A stretch of 64,000 nt of DNA from Azospirillum sp. RU38E (lineage in GTDB: Bacteria; Pseudomonadota; Alphaproteobacteria; Azospirillales; Azospirillaceae), in NCBI RefSeq assembly GCF_900188385.1, contig NZ_FZOI01000001.1, positions 248,001 to 312,000 on the forward strand, in the 5' to 3' direction. Of this stretch, positions 23,026-32,625 are shown piece by piece. Within the stretch, counting starts at the first letter, position 1, and each line of letters opens with the position of its first letter. A program made the translations under genes and the position numbers. Below the pieces are notes generated by a model. That model was given only the letters and a program-made list of their open reading frames with translations, ran no database searches and was not told the origin of the DNA.

Positions 23026-24066
23026 ATGAGCGATATTATCCGCAATTATCTGGATGAGCTGGAGGCCAAGGCCATACGCTGGCGGATTTTCTGCCGCGAT
23101 TATGCCAGCGCCTATCATCTGGCCCATGACCAGTATAAGGCCACCTGGGCAGCGCAGGAGAAGAGCGACAAGGAAAAGGCGGAGATGATCGTGCTGGCCC
23201 TGTCGGTCGCCTCCAGCACGGTGTTGATGGCAGCCTTTGCCACCAATTCCCTGCGCGTGCTGGCCAGCCGGGCCGCCCTGAATGTGATTTGCAACAATAA
23301 CCTGAACCGTACTTTCAACGCGCTGCATCTGGTCAGCAACAACAAGGCGGCCATGTTCGCCCTGGGGGCGGTGATGGATGCCGCCGATGCCAAGGCCAAG
23401 AAATATATCGAGGAAAAGGCCGGCACGCTGACCCGCTCAGCACCCACGCCTGCGGTCACCAATCCGGCCGTCCTCCAGAATGATCTGATCAATTATGTGG
23501 AGAGCAACCAGCTCTACGCCATGGAGGTGGCCTTTGCCATCCGCGACGACAAATCCCTGTCGGAAGCGGATCGCGCCATCCTGGTGGGCAGCCTGAAGAG
23601 GGCGCCCTTGTTCAAGCCGCCGGTCAACGAGATCAAGCGGGAACGGCTGACCGACCATATCGAGCTGTCGCTGCATATGTCGGCCATGCTGGATTCTGAT
23701 TTTCTGGTTGATATCCCGATGCATGAAATGAGCACGGCTGGGGGACTTGGCTCTGTATTCGGCGCGAAGGAGCGGCCGATACCACAATTACCCTCTGCGT
23801 CGGACTATCCGCGAGGGACACCGTTTCGTACTTCCCTGGGGGTGGTTCATGCTCAGCAGAGTGTTCGGGTGGAGCGCCCCGGACCAATTGTGCAGACCAA
23901 GATCGATGAACTGAACGGCCGCATCTTCAATGAGAAATTCTTCTCTGCCAGCAGTTGGCAAGGCGGGCAGAATGGTCCGATGCCTGCGCTTGTGCGGGCG
24001 GAAACCACGCTGAACCGGCTGGCAGAGGCGTCGCGTCCGCTGCAACTTGATGCGGCCCGGGTATGA
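23026..24066 (+). CDS. Unrecognised protein, first gene of a two-gene unit with a lipoprotein
   Basis: A 346-residue protein I cannot assign. It begins with a charged helical segment (MSDIIRNYLDELEAKAIRW), then a Lys/Glu-rich stretch (EKSDKEKAEM), a hydrophobic Ala-rich region at about 52-90 (IVLALSVASSTVLMAAFATN and following) that could insert in a membrane, and a helical region to about 135. The C-terminal third is polar and Pro/Gly-rich. No signal peptide. Its stop overlaps the start of the downstream lipoprotein gene (ATGA-type), so the two are translationally coupled. Possibilities include an envelope protein or a secreted effector; nothing seen decides. Confidence 0.6.
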   Translation: MSDIIRNYLDELEAKAIRWRIFCRDYASAYHLAHDQYKATWAAQEKSDKEKAEMIVLALSVASSTVLMAAFATNSLRVLASRAALNVICNNNLNRTFNALHLVSNNKAAMFALGAVMDAADAKAKKYIEEKAGTLTRSAPTPAVTNPAVLQNDLINYVESNQLYAMEVAFAIRDDKSLSEADRAILVGSLKRAPLFKPPVNEIKRERLTDHIELSLHMSAMLDSDFLVDIPMHEMSTAGGLGSVFGAKERPIPQLPSASDYPRGTPFRTSLGVVHAQQSVRVERPGPIVQTKIDELNGRIFNEKFFSASSWQGGQNGPMPALVRAETTLNRLAEASRPLQLDAARV

Positions 24067-24944
24067 ATATGCGGGGGCAGGAGCTGTCACTATTGAAATG
24101 GTCCGGCCTGCTGCTGGTGCTGACGGCCCTGCTGCTGGCCGGCTGCTCCCGTTCAGGGGAAGCGGAAAAGTCCGATGAAACGATGATGCAAATGGAGCAG
24201 GTTGCATCGCTTTACCAGTCCATGCCGGGCCTTGTGGATATTGTTGGCGGGGACGTCCGGAAGGAATTCGGAGCCGGTGTTGATGCCGATCTGCCCTTGT
24301 TGCGTCAGTCGGTGGTGAAAGCCTTTGATCCGGCAGATTTGCTGGCGCGGGTGCGGCGGGAGTTGAAGGCTGTGGATGCTGGTGGAGGGGCTGAGGTTCC
24401 CGCATTTCTGGCTGCCGCAAATGACTTCATCCGGACTCAATCAGCTGTTGAAGCGGAAAGCAGGGTTGATCCCGGCAAAGTGATACAGTCCGCCACCGAT
24501 GCCTATGAGGTTCGGGCGGATAAAGGCCGGATTGATGCATTGGCCGGCGCCATGGCAGCGGCGGATATTCAGGTGGAAGGCACCCTGTTAGGGCTGCGCC
24601 TGCAGGGGGCCGCCGCCTTGCGCCATCTGGAAAAGCCTGTCCTTTGGCAGGGGCTGGACGATCAGGGGCGGGACCGCTACGCAGACCAGTTCACCCGTCG
24701 GACGCGCGCGGAAGGGGATGCAAATCACTCGCCCCCGCGTTACGAGATTGCCCGGTTCCTGGCCATACAGCGGCTGACGATCATCCTGCTCCGGCTCCCG
24801 GAACCGTCGCTGAAGGCTTTGGAGGATTTCTATAACAGCGATCTGGGCAAGGCCAAACGCAAGGCCCTGGTTGCTGCCGTTGCCGCGCAGAGCGATGCGG
24901 ATACCAAGCAAATGATGGTCGAATATCTGCGGCAACTGCGCTGA
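24063..24944 (+). CDS. Lipoprotein with DUF2059-like C-terminus
   Basis: A 293-residue exported lipoprotein: hydrophobic LLLVLTALLLAGCSRSGEAEK has a clear lipobox (LAGC), and the +2 Ser suggests outer-membrane sorting under E. coli rules. The body is helical; FYNSDLGKAKRKALVAA near the C-terminus resembles the FYxSxxGK pattern of DUF2059 proteins, a low-confidence match. It overlaps the preceding unknown gene by 4 bp, so they probably work together. The region looks less strongly GC-biased than tamB or smc. Confidence 0.6.
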   Translation: MNMRGQELSLLKWSGLLLVLTALLLAGCSRSGEAEKSDETMMQMEQVASLYQSMPGLVDIVGGDVRKEFGAGVDADLPLLRQSVVKAFDPADLLARVRRELKAVDAGGGAEVPAFLAAANDFIRTQSAVEAESRVDPGKVIQSATDAYEVRADKGRIDALAGAMAAADIQVEGTLLGLRLQGAAALRHLEKPVLWQGLDDQGRDRYADQFTRRTRAEGDANHSPPRYEIARFLAIQRLTIILLRLPEPSLKALEDFYNSDLGKAKRKALVAAVAAQSDADTKQMMVEYLRQLR

Positions 24945-25059
24945 TCCGTTTCGCCGCAGCCACGATTCCGGCGGGTGGTTCCGGCACACATCGCCTTGCC
25001 GCCGCCGCAAAGCTGGTTCTATAGTCGTGCCGACTTTTTGGATCAGGAGACACCCCGAC

Positions 25060-25725
25060 GTGCGCGGCCTTGACCTTTCCCCGCTCTCCCGCCGTTCCAT
25101 GCTGGGCCTTGGTGCCGGTGCCGCCGTGCTGTCGGCCCTGCCGGCCTGGGCGCAGACGGCACCCGCTGCCCCTGCCGCCGCGATTGACATCAAGGCCGCC
25201 ACTGCGGAAATCGTCTATGGCGATCCCAAGGCCAAGGTGACGGTGGTGGAATATGCCTCGCTGGCCTGTTCCCACTGCGCCGATTTTGAAATCAACATGC
25301 TGCCCACCTTCAAGAAGGAATTCATCGATCCCGGCGAGGTGAAGCTGGTGTTCCGGGATTTCCCGATGAATGCGCCAGGCCTGCGCGCCCATATGCTGAT
25401 GCGCTGTGCCGGTGGGGCCAAGGGGCTGGCGCTGAAGACGGCGATCATGAAGTCGCAGCATAGCTGGCTGAACCAGGATTATCTGAAGCACCTGTCCCAG
25501 ATCGCCCGGCTGTCGGGGATGAGCCAGGAACAGTTCGATGCCTGCACCAGCAACAAGCAGCTGGAAGATTTCCTGATCAAGAGCCAGTACACGGCCAGCC
25601 AGGAAAAGCAGATCAACTCCACCCCCACCTTCATCGTCGATGACAATTACGTCGTCATGGGTGCCAAGCTGGATGAGTTGACGGAGGCCGTGCAAAAGGC
25701 CGGGGCCAAGCGCAAGGCTTCTTAA
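25060..25725 (+). CDS. DsbA-family thiol:disulfide oxidoreductase, Tat-like export signal
   Basis: A 221-residue periplasmic thioredoxin-fold protein. The active site is CSHC in YASLACSHCADFE, and the cis-Pro loop is NSTPTFIV, both typical of the DsbA/DsbG-like group in alphaproteobacteria. The N-terminal SRRSMLGLGAGAAVLSA carries a twin-arginine export motif. I start it at GTG 25060, preceded by CAGGAGA. It probably oxidises or shuffles disulfides in exported proteins. It lies just upstream of smc, a neighbour pair often seen in alphaproteobacteria. Confidence 0.85.
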   Translation: MRGLDLSPLSRRSMLGLGAGAAVLSALPAWAQTAPAAPAAAIDIKAATAEIVYGDPKAKVTVVEYASLACSHCADFEINMLPTFKKEFIDPGEVKLVFRDFPMNAPGLRAHMLMRCAGGAKGLALKTAIMKSQHSWLNQDYLKHLSQIARLSGMSQEQFDACTSNKQLEDFLIKSQYTASQEKQINSTPTFIVDDNYVVMGAKLDELTEAVQKAGAKRKAS

Positions 25726-25731
25726 CATTTC

Positions 25732-25835
25732 CTCAAACGCCTTCAGTGCGGCGTGAGCCAAGGCGGCGGATGCCGCCGCCCGGCACTTGAGGGAATTGGC
25801 AAATACCAAGAGCCATGAATCATGGCTCTTGGTAT
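25732..25835. repeat. Modular hairpin repeat, copy B (partial unit)
   Basis: Contains an hp3-like stem (ACGCC/GGCGT), the linker GAGCCAAG, hp4 GGCGGCGGATGCCGCC, tail GCCCGGCACTTGAGGGA, then an hp1 hairpin at 25806-25832 nearly identical to those at 13056 and 13171, extended by flanking paired bases to 25803-25835. hp2 is missing. It lies between dsbA-like and smc. Confidence 0.85.
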
Positions 25836-25919
25836 GAGATAGTTTGACGGGGGTGGTGCCCGCTGGCACCACCCCCGTTTGCGTTCCATCCCTTCCCGTT
25901 TTTGCGAATCCGACAGCCC

Positions 25920-28900
25920 GTGCAGTTCACCAAGCTTCGCCTTACCGGCTTCAAATCCTTCGTTGACCAGACCGAACTGCTGATCGAGCCGGGCATGACC
26001 GGCGTGGTCGGCCCCAATGGCTGCGGCAAATCCAACCTGCTGGAAGCCCTGCGCTGGGCCATGGGGGAGACCTCAGCCAAGCGGATGCGCGGGGAGGATA
26101 TGGATGACGTCATTTTCGGCGGCACCGCCACCCGGCCGGCGCGCAATATCGCCGAAGTGACCATGGTGCTGGGCAATGATGGCCGCACCGCGCCACCGCC
26201 CTTCAACGAGTTTGACGAGCTGGAAATCACCCGCCGGCTGGAACGGGGGTCGGGGTCGGATTACCGCATCAATGGCAAGCTGGTGCGCGCCCGCGATGTG
26301 CAGATCCTGTTTGCCGACAATGCCTCAGGCGCCAACAGCCCGGCACTGGTCAGCCAGGGCCGGGTGGGGGCGCTGATCAATGCCAAGCCGGCGGACCGGC
26401 GGCAATTGCTGGAAGAAGCCGCCGGCATCAGCGGCCTGCACGCAAGGCGGCACGAGGCGGAATTGCGCCTGCGCGCCGCGGAAACCAACCTGACCCGGCT
26501 GGAAGATGTGCTGGGCACGCTGGATGCCCAGCTGCAAACCCTGCGCAAACAGGCCAAGCAGGCCGCCCGCTATCGCAATGTGCAGGAAAATATCCGCCAG
26601 ACGGAGGCACGCCTGCTGCATATCCGCTGGCAGGATGCCGAAGGGGCGCTGACCCGCGCCCGCAGCGGCCATGCCCGCGCGGATGAGGCGGTGCGACAGG
26701 CCATGCTGGCGGGCACGACCCTGGCTGAAAGCAGGGCCGCCATCGCCGCCACCCTGCCGCCCAAACGCCAGGCGGAGGCCGACGCCGCGGCGGCCCTGCA
26801 ACGGCTGGTGCTGGCGCGCGAACAACTGGCGGCGGAAGAGGCGCGCGTTGCCGAAGCCCAATCTGCCACCCAGCGCCGGCTGGCCCAGATCGCGTCCGAC
26901 CTGTCGCGCGAACGCGCACTGGCCACCGATGCTGATAATGCCCTGCTGCGCCTGCGCGAAGAACGCCAGCAATTGCTGGATGCCCAGGCCGAGGAGGCGC
27001 TGGACCAGGAGGAGGCGCAGGAAGCCCTGTTGACCGCCCGCGATGCGGTGGAACAGGCCGATCTGGCCCTGGCCGCCCTGCTGGAACAGGCCGGCGCCGA
27101 AGAAACGGCACGCAATACCCAGTTGAGCCGCCTGCGCGACCAGCAGGCGCGGCTGGCCACGCTGGACCGCCGGCTGGCCGACCAGCAGGCCCAGACCGAG
27201 CAGTTGCGCCAGGGGCTGGAGGACGGGCTGGCCCTGGCCGCCGCCGAGGAGGCGCTGGCGCTCGCCGAGGAACGGCTGGAACTGACGCGGGAGGAGGCGG
27301 AGAACGCCGAATCCGCCAAGGGCGAGGCTGACCGCGCCCTGGAGCGGGTGCGGGCAGAGGCCGCCAGCGCCCAGGCGCGCAGCCGCGACGCGCTGACCCA
27401 GGCGGAATCCCGCTTCACCCGCATCAAGGCGGAATGCGATGGCCTGCGCGCCCTGCTGGGGCTGGATGAGGCTGACCTGTTCCCGCCGCTGATCGATGCG
27501 GTGACGGTGACCGCAGGCTATGAACAGGCGCTGGCGGCCGCGCTGGGCGATGATCTGACCGCCCCGCTGGATGCCGCCGCCAATGTCTATTGGCGCGACC
27601 TGCCGCCTTTGCCGGATGGCACGACCCTGCCGGGCGGGCTGTCGGCCTTGGCGGATTTCGTGAAGGCCCCGGCGGCGCTGGGCCGCTGCCTGCCGCAGAT
27701 CGGCGTGGCGAAGGATGCCGCCCAGGCTGCAGGCCTGTTGGCGCTGTTGCTGCCCGGCCAGATGATTGTCACCCGCGATGGCGGGGCCTGGCGCTGGGAT
27801 GGTTTGACCCGCAAGCCCGGTGCCCCTACCGCTGCCGCCATCCGCCTGACCCAGCGAAACCGCTTGGCCGAACTGGAAATGGAGCTGGATGCGGCAGAGG
27901 AGGTACTGGCCAGCGCGCGCGAGGCCCATGCCAGTGCGCGCGAACAGGCGGCCCGTCGGGAAGGGGAGGCGCGGCAGGCCCAGGATCAGGCCGCCCAACG
28001 TGACCGGCAGGCGCGCGAGGCCGTGCGCGGCGGCTTCCGCGCCGTGGAACAGGCGCGCGAAGGTTTGACCCGGCGCAAGGCGGAGGCAGACGCCGCTGCG
28101 GCCAAGCTGGATGCCCTGCTGGGCAGCCTGACGGCGCTGCAAACCGACCGGGCAGAGGCCGCAACGGCGGAGGCGGAAGCGCAGGCGGCACTGGACGCGC
28201 TGCCGGATGCCGCCATTGCCCGCAATGCCATCGCCCAATCCCGCGCCCGCCAGTCGGAACTGCGCGCCGCCCTGGCCAACCGGCAGGCCCGCGCCGACCA
28301 GTTGCTGCGCGAAGCTGAACAGCGCCGCCGCCGCCTGTCGCTGCTGCAACAGGAAGAACAGGGCTGGGCCGCGCGCGTGGAGGGGGCAGCCAGCCGGCTG
28401 GCCGAACTGGAACAGCGCGCCGCCGAGGGGCGGGAGGAGTTAGAAACCCTGGCCGAGCGCCCCCTGGCGATCCAGGAGGAACGCCGCCTGCTGGCCGCGC
28501 AAATCCAGACCGCCGAGCGCCACCGGGCCGAGGCTTTGGCCGCCTTGCAGGCAGCGGAGGCGGAACTGGCCGAGGCTGAAGGGGCCCGCACCAAGGCTGA
28601 AACCGCCCTGGCCGACGCGCGGGAGGCCCGCGCCCATGCCGAGGCCGCCGTTGCCCAGGCGGTGCAGCATATGCGGGCCCTGGCCGAACGCATTGCTGAG
28701 AAGCTGGATTGCGAGCCGCATCGGATCGCCGCCGCCACCGGCATTGATTTCGATGCTGATGATGAACGGCCCAACCCGGCGGCATTGGAACAGCGCCTAT
28801 CGAAATTGCTGGAGGAGCGGGAGCGCATCGGCCCCGTCAACCTGCGCGCCGAGCAGGAAGTGGCGGAGATGGAAGCGCAGATCGGCACCATGACGGCGGA

Positions 28901-29450
28901 GAAAGAGGACTTGACCGCCGCCATCGCCCGCCTGCGCCAGGGCATCAACGGCCTGAACCGGGAAGCGCGGGAACGGCTGCTGGCCAGCTTCACCAAGGTG
29001 GATGCGCATTTCCAGGATATGTTCACCCGCCTGTTCGGCGGCGGCTCAGCGCATCTGAAGCTGACCGAAGCCGAAGACCCGCTGGATGCCGGCCTGGAAA
29101 TCTATGCCAGCCCGCCGGGCAAGAAATTACAGGTGCTGTCGCTGCTGTCGGGCGGGGAACAGGCGCTGACGGCCTTGGCCCTGCTGTTTGCCGTGTTCTT
29201 GTGCAACCCCGCCCCCATCTGCGTGCTGGACGAGGTGGATGCACCCTTGGACGAGGCCAATGTTGGCCGGTTCTGCGACATGGTGGAAGAAATGGCCCGC
29301 AGTGGCGCCACGCGCTTCCTGATCGTCACCCATCACCGGCTGACCATGGCCCGCATGGACCGGCTGTTTGGCGTGACCATGATGGAACGCGGCGTTTCCA
29401 AACTGGTGTCGGTCGATCTGGCCCGCGCGGCGGAAATGGTGGAGAGCTGA
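25920..29450 (+). CDS. smc: Chromosome segregation ATPase SMC
   Basis: Condensin-type ATPase that organises and segregates the chromosome with ScpA/ScpB. N-terminal Walker A GPNGCGKSN, two long coiled coils (about 160-480 and 660-1000), a hinge around 490-620 (LLGLDEADLFPPLIDAV..), then ABC signature LLSGGEQALTALALLFAVF and Walker B VLDEVDAPLDEANV at the C-terminus. About 1176 residues, the family norm. GTG 25920 (VQFTKLRLTGFKSF) is the natural start; a TTG six codons earlier is the alternative. Confidence 0.96.
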   Translation: MQFTKLRLTGFKSFVDQTELLIEPGMTGVVGPNGCGKSNLLEALRWAMGETSAKRMRGEDMDDVIFGGTATRPARNIAEVTMVLGNDGRTAPPPFNEFDELEITRRLERGSGSDYRINGKLVRARDVQILFADNASGANSPALVSQGRVGALINAKPADRRQLLEEAAGISGLHARRHEAELRLRAAETNLTRLEDVLGTLDAQLQTLRKQAKQAARYRNVQENIRQTEARLLHIRWQDAEGALTRARSGHARADEAVRQAMLAGTTLAESRAAIAATLPPKRQAEADAAAALQRLVLAREQLAAEEARVAEAQSATQRRLAQIASDLSRERALATDADNALLRLREERQQLLDAQAEEALDQEEAQEALLTARDAVEQADLALAALLEQAGAEETARNTQLSRLRDQQARLATLDRRLADQQAQTEQLRQGLEDGLALAAAEEALALAEERLELTREEAENAESAKGEADRALERVRAEAASAQARSRDALTQAESRFTRIKAECDGLRALLGLDEADLFPPLIDAVTVTAGYEQALAAALGDDLTAPLDAAANVYWRDLPPLPDGTTLPGGLSALADFVKAPAALGRCLPQIGVAKDAAQAAGLLALLLPGQMIVTRDGGAWRWDGLTRKPGAPTAAAIRLTQRNRLAELEMELDAAEEVLASAREAHASAREQAARREGEARQAQDQAAQRDRQAREAVRGGFRAVEQAREGLTRRKAEADAAAAKLDALLGSLTALQTDRAEAATAEAEAQAALDALPDAAIARNAIAQSRARQSELRAALANRQARADQLLREAEQRRRRLSLLQQEEQGWAARVEGAASRLAELEQRAAEGREELETLAERPLAIQEERRLLAAQIQTAERHRAEALAALQAAEAELAEAEGARTKAETALADAREARAHAEAAVAQAVQHMRALAERIAEKLDCEPHRIAAATGIDFDADDERPNPAALEQRLSKLLEERERIGPVNLRAEQEVAEMEAQIGTMTAEKEDLTAAIARLRQGINGLNREARERLLASFTKVDAHFQDMFTRLFGGGSAHLKLTEAEDPLDAGLEIYASPPGKKLQVLSLLSGGEQALTALALLFAVFLCNPAPICVLDEVDAPLDEANVGRFCDMVEEMARSGATRFLIVTHHRLTMARMDRLFGVTMMERGVSKLVSVDLARAAEMVES

Positions 29451-29631
29451 CGACCATTCCTTTTCGTCACATTGCAACGCCGCCTTGGCGATGCCATTTT
29501 ACCATGACAGGAAAACAGGTCGGTCAGCGTATCAGGAGAGGGATCAACCCTTTCCGGTCTGCTGGCCGGACGGGGCGGCAGAAACAGGGCCCGCTGATCG
29601 GGCCCCGGACGCATGTTGAGGAGTATGCACC

Positions 29632-30126
29632 ATGGTTTCTCGTCTGAAGACGGGCGTGCGTTTGGCCGCCGGCGCGGCCGCGCTGCTGGGCCTTGCCGCC
29701 TGCGCCAACCCGCAGGCCGATCAGGCGCTTTACGCACAGCAGGCCTTTGTCGGTATGCCCAAACAGACCCTGCTGTCCTGCGCCGGGGTGCCGACGCGGA
29801 CAGCCACGGTCGATAATGTGGAATATTACACCTATACCAGCGAGCGGCTGGTGACCATTCCGGGCAGCCCGCGCTTCTCCGCCGCCTATGGCTATTACCG
29901 GCCCTGGTCGCCCTGGTATGGCTATGGTTGGGGGCCGGGCCCGTTCGATTATCCGGAGACGGAGACGCGCGACTGTCAGGCCACCTTCACGGTGAAGGAT
30001 GGCGTGGTGCAGCGCATCGTCTATGGCGGCGCCAGCCAGGGGCCGAGCGCGCGGCTGGGCCAGTGCTATCGCATCGTGGAAAACTGCCTGGCGCTGATCC
30101 CGCAGCAAGGCCAGTTGCAGCGCTGA
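29632..30126 (+). CDS. Small outer-membrane lipoprotein
   Basis: A 164-residue lipoprotein: MVSRLKTGVRLAAGAAALLGLAAC ends in a good lipobox with Cys24. The mature protein begins with AFVGMPKQTLLSCAGVPTR, similar in pattern to SmpA/BamE-like small lipoproteins where GM(P/T)xxxVxxxxGxP recurs, followed by a Tyr/Trp/Gly-rich stretch (AYGYYRPWSPWYGYGWG) and two further Cys. Function unknown. It forms its own unit, 181 bp after smc, and ends in a strong hairpin. Confidence 0.75.
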   Translation: MVSRLKTGVRLAAGAAALLGLAACANPQADQALYAQQAFVGMPKQTLLSCAGVPTRTATVDNVEYYTYTSERLVTIPGSPRFSAAYGYYRPWSPWYGYGWGPGPFDYPETETRDCQATFTVKDGVVQRIVYGGASQGPSARLGQCYRIVENCLALIPQQGQLQR

Positions 30127-30130
30127 TCGG

Positions 30131-30173
30131 CATCCGCCAGGGAAGGGGCAGCAGGCCCCTTCCCTGGCGGATG
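30131..30173 (+). terminator. Strong hairpin after the lipoprotein gene
   Basis: A perfect 19-bp stem (30131-30149 with 30155-30173) and 5-nt loop begin 4 bases after the stop codon. No long T-run follows, but the stem is very stable. Confidence 0.6.
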
Positions 30174-30178
30174 ATACC

Positions 30179-30328
30179 AATCCGCCGAGGGTTTGACCCT
30201 TGGCGGATTTGAGGCCAGCGACCGCTGGCCCGCGGGCTCGTGCCCGCGTAAGCCAAGGCGGCGGATGCCGCCGCCCGGCGCCTGAGGGAACGCAAAATCT
30301 CCCTGGATCGGTCACGATCAAGGGAGAT
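30179..30328. repeat. Modular hairpin repeat, copy C
   Basis: Full unit: hp1 of a second type (AATCCGCC..GGCGGATT, 30179-30209), hp2 GGCCAGCGACCGCTGGCC (30213-30230), hp3 CGCGGGCTCGTGCCCGCG (30231-30248), GTAAGCCAA linker, hp4 GGCGGCGGATGCCGCC (30257-30272), tail, and a closing hairpin ATCTCCCT..AGGGAGAT (30297-30328). It fills the space between convergent lipoprotein and glycosyltransferase genes. Confidence 0.88.
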
Positions 30329-30333
30329 TGATA

Positions 30334-32625
30334 TTACGCCTTCGTGGAGGAGGCGGGAGACGGTTGAACAGGCCAGAGCGGAAAGGCGCTTTCCGGCACC
30401 GGTCCCCCCCACTGATGCCGCGCCGGCAGGGCCAGCCCGCGGAAGGGGCGCCCATCCAGGTTGAGATTGGGGTTGTAATAGGGATCGGCCATGGCCTGCC
30501 GATACCAGCGATTGCGCATGTAATGCATTTCCTTGTCCGACCGCGCCTTGCGGTCCGGGCTCATGTCGCGTCCACGGCTGACCGATTCATAATGGTATAG
30601 TTCAATGCGCGGGGTCCAGACCATCAAAAGACCCTTTTGACGCCAACGCAGGCAAAGATCGACATCGTTGAAAGCTACCGGCAGGTTTTGCGCATCAAAA
30701 CCGCCAATATTGAGAAAATCCTGGCGCCGGCAGAACAGGCACGCCGCCGTGACCGCGGAATAATTGCCCGCAACCTGGGTGCGGCCGAAATATCCCTCGT
30801 CATCGACATGATATTGCTGAAAGGCATTCTCCGCCAATCCACCGGTGCCCAAGATCACGCCTGCATGTTGGATCATGCCATTGGCGAAGCGCAGCCGGGC
30901 GCCGACAGCCCCCACTTCCGGCCGTGACAGCAGGCTGATCGCTTCGCCCAGCCAATCCGGCGTGATCAGCTCAACATCATTATTGATGAAGCCCAGCACG
31001 GCACCGCGTGCCAGATCTGCGGCCCTGTTGTTCATATCGGCATAATTGAAAGGTGCGTCATAGGTCATGACGCGGAACCAGCCCAGCCGCTGGCCCTGTT
31101 CCAGATAGGCCAGGGTTTCGGCCTCCCGGCTCTGATTATTGATAATGATGATCTCGAACGACTGATAGCGGGTGCGCGACAGGATGCTGTCGATACAGGG
31201 CCGTAACAGGTCCAGCCGGTCGCGGGTGGGGATGATCAGGCTGACCGGCGGGGTCATGGCAGGCCGGGGCCAGTGGATCGTCCGCAGATCCGGCCAGCGC
31301 GGATGCGGCGCAACCCCCGCGCCGCCAAAGCCGCGCGCCCGCAGGTGGGCGGCGACGATCTCTTGCCAGAGGGCCGCATTCTCTGCCGGCTGTTCGATAC
31401 TGGCCAGCACTTCGGGCAGATGCAGGATGCGATCGGTCCGCGCCCGTTCCAATGCCGCCATCTTGATGGCCGGCAGCGACGGCGGAATGATCCCATCGGC
31501 AAACAGGCTGGCGCGGATCAGCACCAACCCGCGTGTATAATCCTGGGCCAGGAACAGGTCATAATTCCAGTCCGGGCGGAACCAGGGGCGGGGAGGCTGC
31601 CCCGCCTGCACCATGTCAGCATCAGCATAAAGGAAATCGGCATCCCTTTGCTCGAAAACCAGCCGCGCTCGATCCAGCGCACCGGGATGCAGCCGGACCC
31701 CGCCATCCACCAGAACCAGCATATCGCCCGCCGGTCCCTGATAGCGCAGGGCACAATCCTGCGGGGTGATCCCCTCCGCCGTCCATACCAACACAGGTTC
31801 CGGGGCGGCCGCCTGCATTGCCCGCGTCGCGCGCAACCAGTCCTCATACTGGGCCCAGCCGATGGAACGGGGATGCGTGACGGCGGTTGCTTCCAGATAG
31901 GCGGTGAGGAGCTGGCAATTGCCCGCCAGCTCAGCCCGCCGCTCCTCCGGAATGGCATCAATCAACCGGGCCAGCAGCTGGTTTGGCCCCTGGTCGGTGG
32001 AGCAAAAGCTTACCGGACTATTGTGCAGCCTGCCGATGCCTTCGGCCGTGATCTCGACCTGTCGTTTCCGGCCATCCAGCAACCCATAAGGCATCTCCAG
32101 GGTAAAGGCATGGTCACCAATGCCAATCCCGGCTTCGACCAGATCGCCGCGTTCCTCATTGGCGATGGTTTGCGCGGCGACGACCCCATCCACCAATGCC
32201 GAAACCCGCAGGTGACGGGAAGGCTCCCCCGGTTGCCAGCACCAGCCTTTGATGACGCTTCCCTGCACCTGATCAATATTGCCATGATCGGATGGGGCCT
32301 GATCTTCTGCATCAACCGGCAGATTCAGCTCATCCTGATAGGTGAAGGCAGGCAGCAGGGGTTGGCCGTTATGGGGCGATATCAGGCGCACCGTCTCACC
32401 CGGGACCAGACGAAGAGCTACGCGAAAACCATGATAACCATTGCCAATCCCGGCGGCGATCAGATCGCCCCGCTTAAGATTGGCCAAACAAGCGGCCCGC
32501 GGCAATCCATCGACGACGGCCAGCAGCAAAATGGGTCGCTCCGGCGCGTCGGGCCAACAGGCCCATCCTACAAGCTCTCCTGCCGTATAATGCTCAATTT
32601 GGCCATGACAAAAAACTTGGGACAT
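30334..32625 (-). CDS. Family 2 glycosyltransferase with duplicated N-terminal module
   Basis: A 763-residue cytosolic glycosyltransferase, probably for O-antigen or exopolysaccharide. The GT-A catalytic domain begins near 465 (VSLIIPTRDRLDLLRPCIDS) and includes the nucleotide/metal region FINNDVELITPDWL and a later FNDVDLCLRWRQKG. The first 190 residues hold two copies of a module of about 100 residues, each with a GWxCWxPxxP-type start and a GDLxxAGIGxGxHxF end. An atypical donor domain lies between. No membrane segments. It is a single-gene unit. Confidence 0.82.
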   Translation of the reverse strand: MSQVFCHGQIEHYTAGELVGWACWPDAPERPILLLAVVDGLPRAACLANLKRGDLIAAGIGNGYHGFRVALRLVPGETVRLISPHNGQPLLPAFTYQDELNLPVDAEDQAPSDHGNIDQVQGSVIKGWCWQPGEPSRHLRVSALVDGVVAAQTIANEERGDLVEAGIGIGDHAFTLEMPYGLLDGRKRQVEITAEGIGRLHNSPVSFCSTDQGPNQLLARLIDAIPEERRAELAGNCQLLTAYLEATAVTHPRSIGWAQYEDWLRATRAMQAAAPEPVLVWTAEGITPQDCALRYQGPAGDMLVLVDGGVRLHPGALDRARLVFEQRDADFLYADADMVQAGQPPRPWFRPDWNYDLFLAQDYTRGLVLIRASLFADGIIPPSLPAIKMAALERARTDRILHLPEVLASIEQPAENAALWQEIVAAHLRARGFGGAGVAPHPRWPDLRTIHWPRPAMTPPVSLIIPTRDRLDLLRPCIDSILSRTRYQSFEIIIINNQSREAETLAYLEQGQRLGWFRVMTYDAPFNYADMNNRAADLARGAVLGFINNDVELITPDWLGEAISLLSRPEVGAVGARLRFANGMIQHAGVILGTGGLAENAFQQYHVDDEGYFGRTQVAGNYSAVTAACLFCRRQDFLNIGGFDAQNLPVAFNDVDLCLRWRQKGLLMVWTPRIELYHYESVSRGRDMSPDRKARSDKEMHYMRNRWYRQAMADPYYNPNLNLDGRPFRGLALPARHQWGGPVPESAFPLWPVQPSPASSTKA

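Noticed and set aside
26325-28349. 674-codon antisense frame over smc
   Set aside because: Gln/Leu/Arg-rich reading opposite the coiled coil; no start site or domain.
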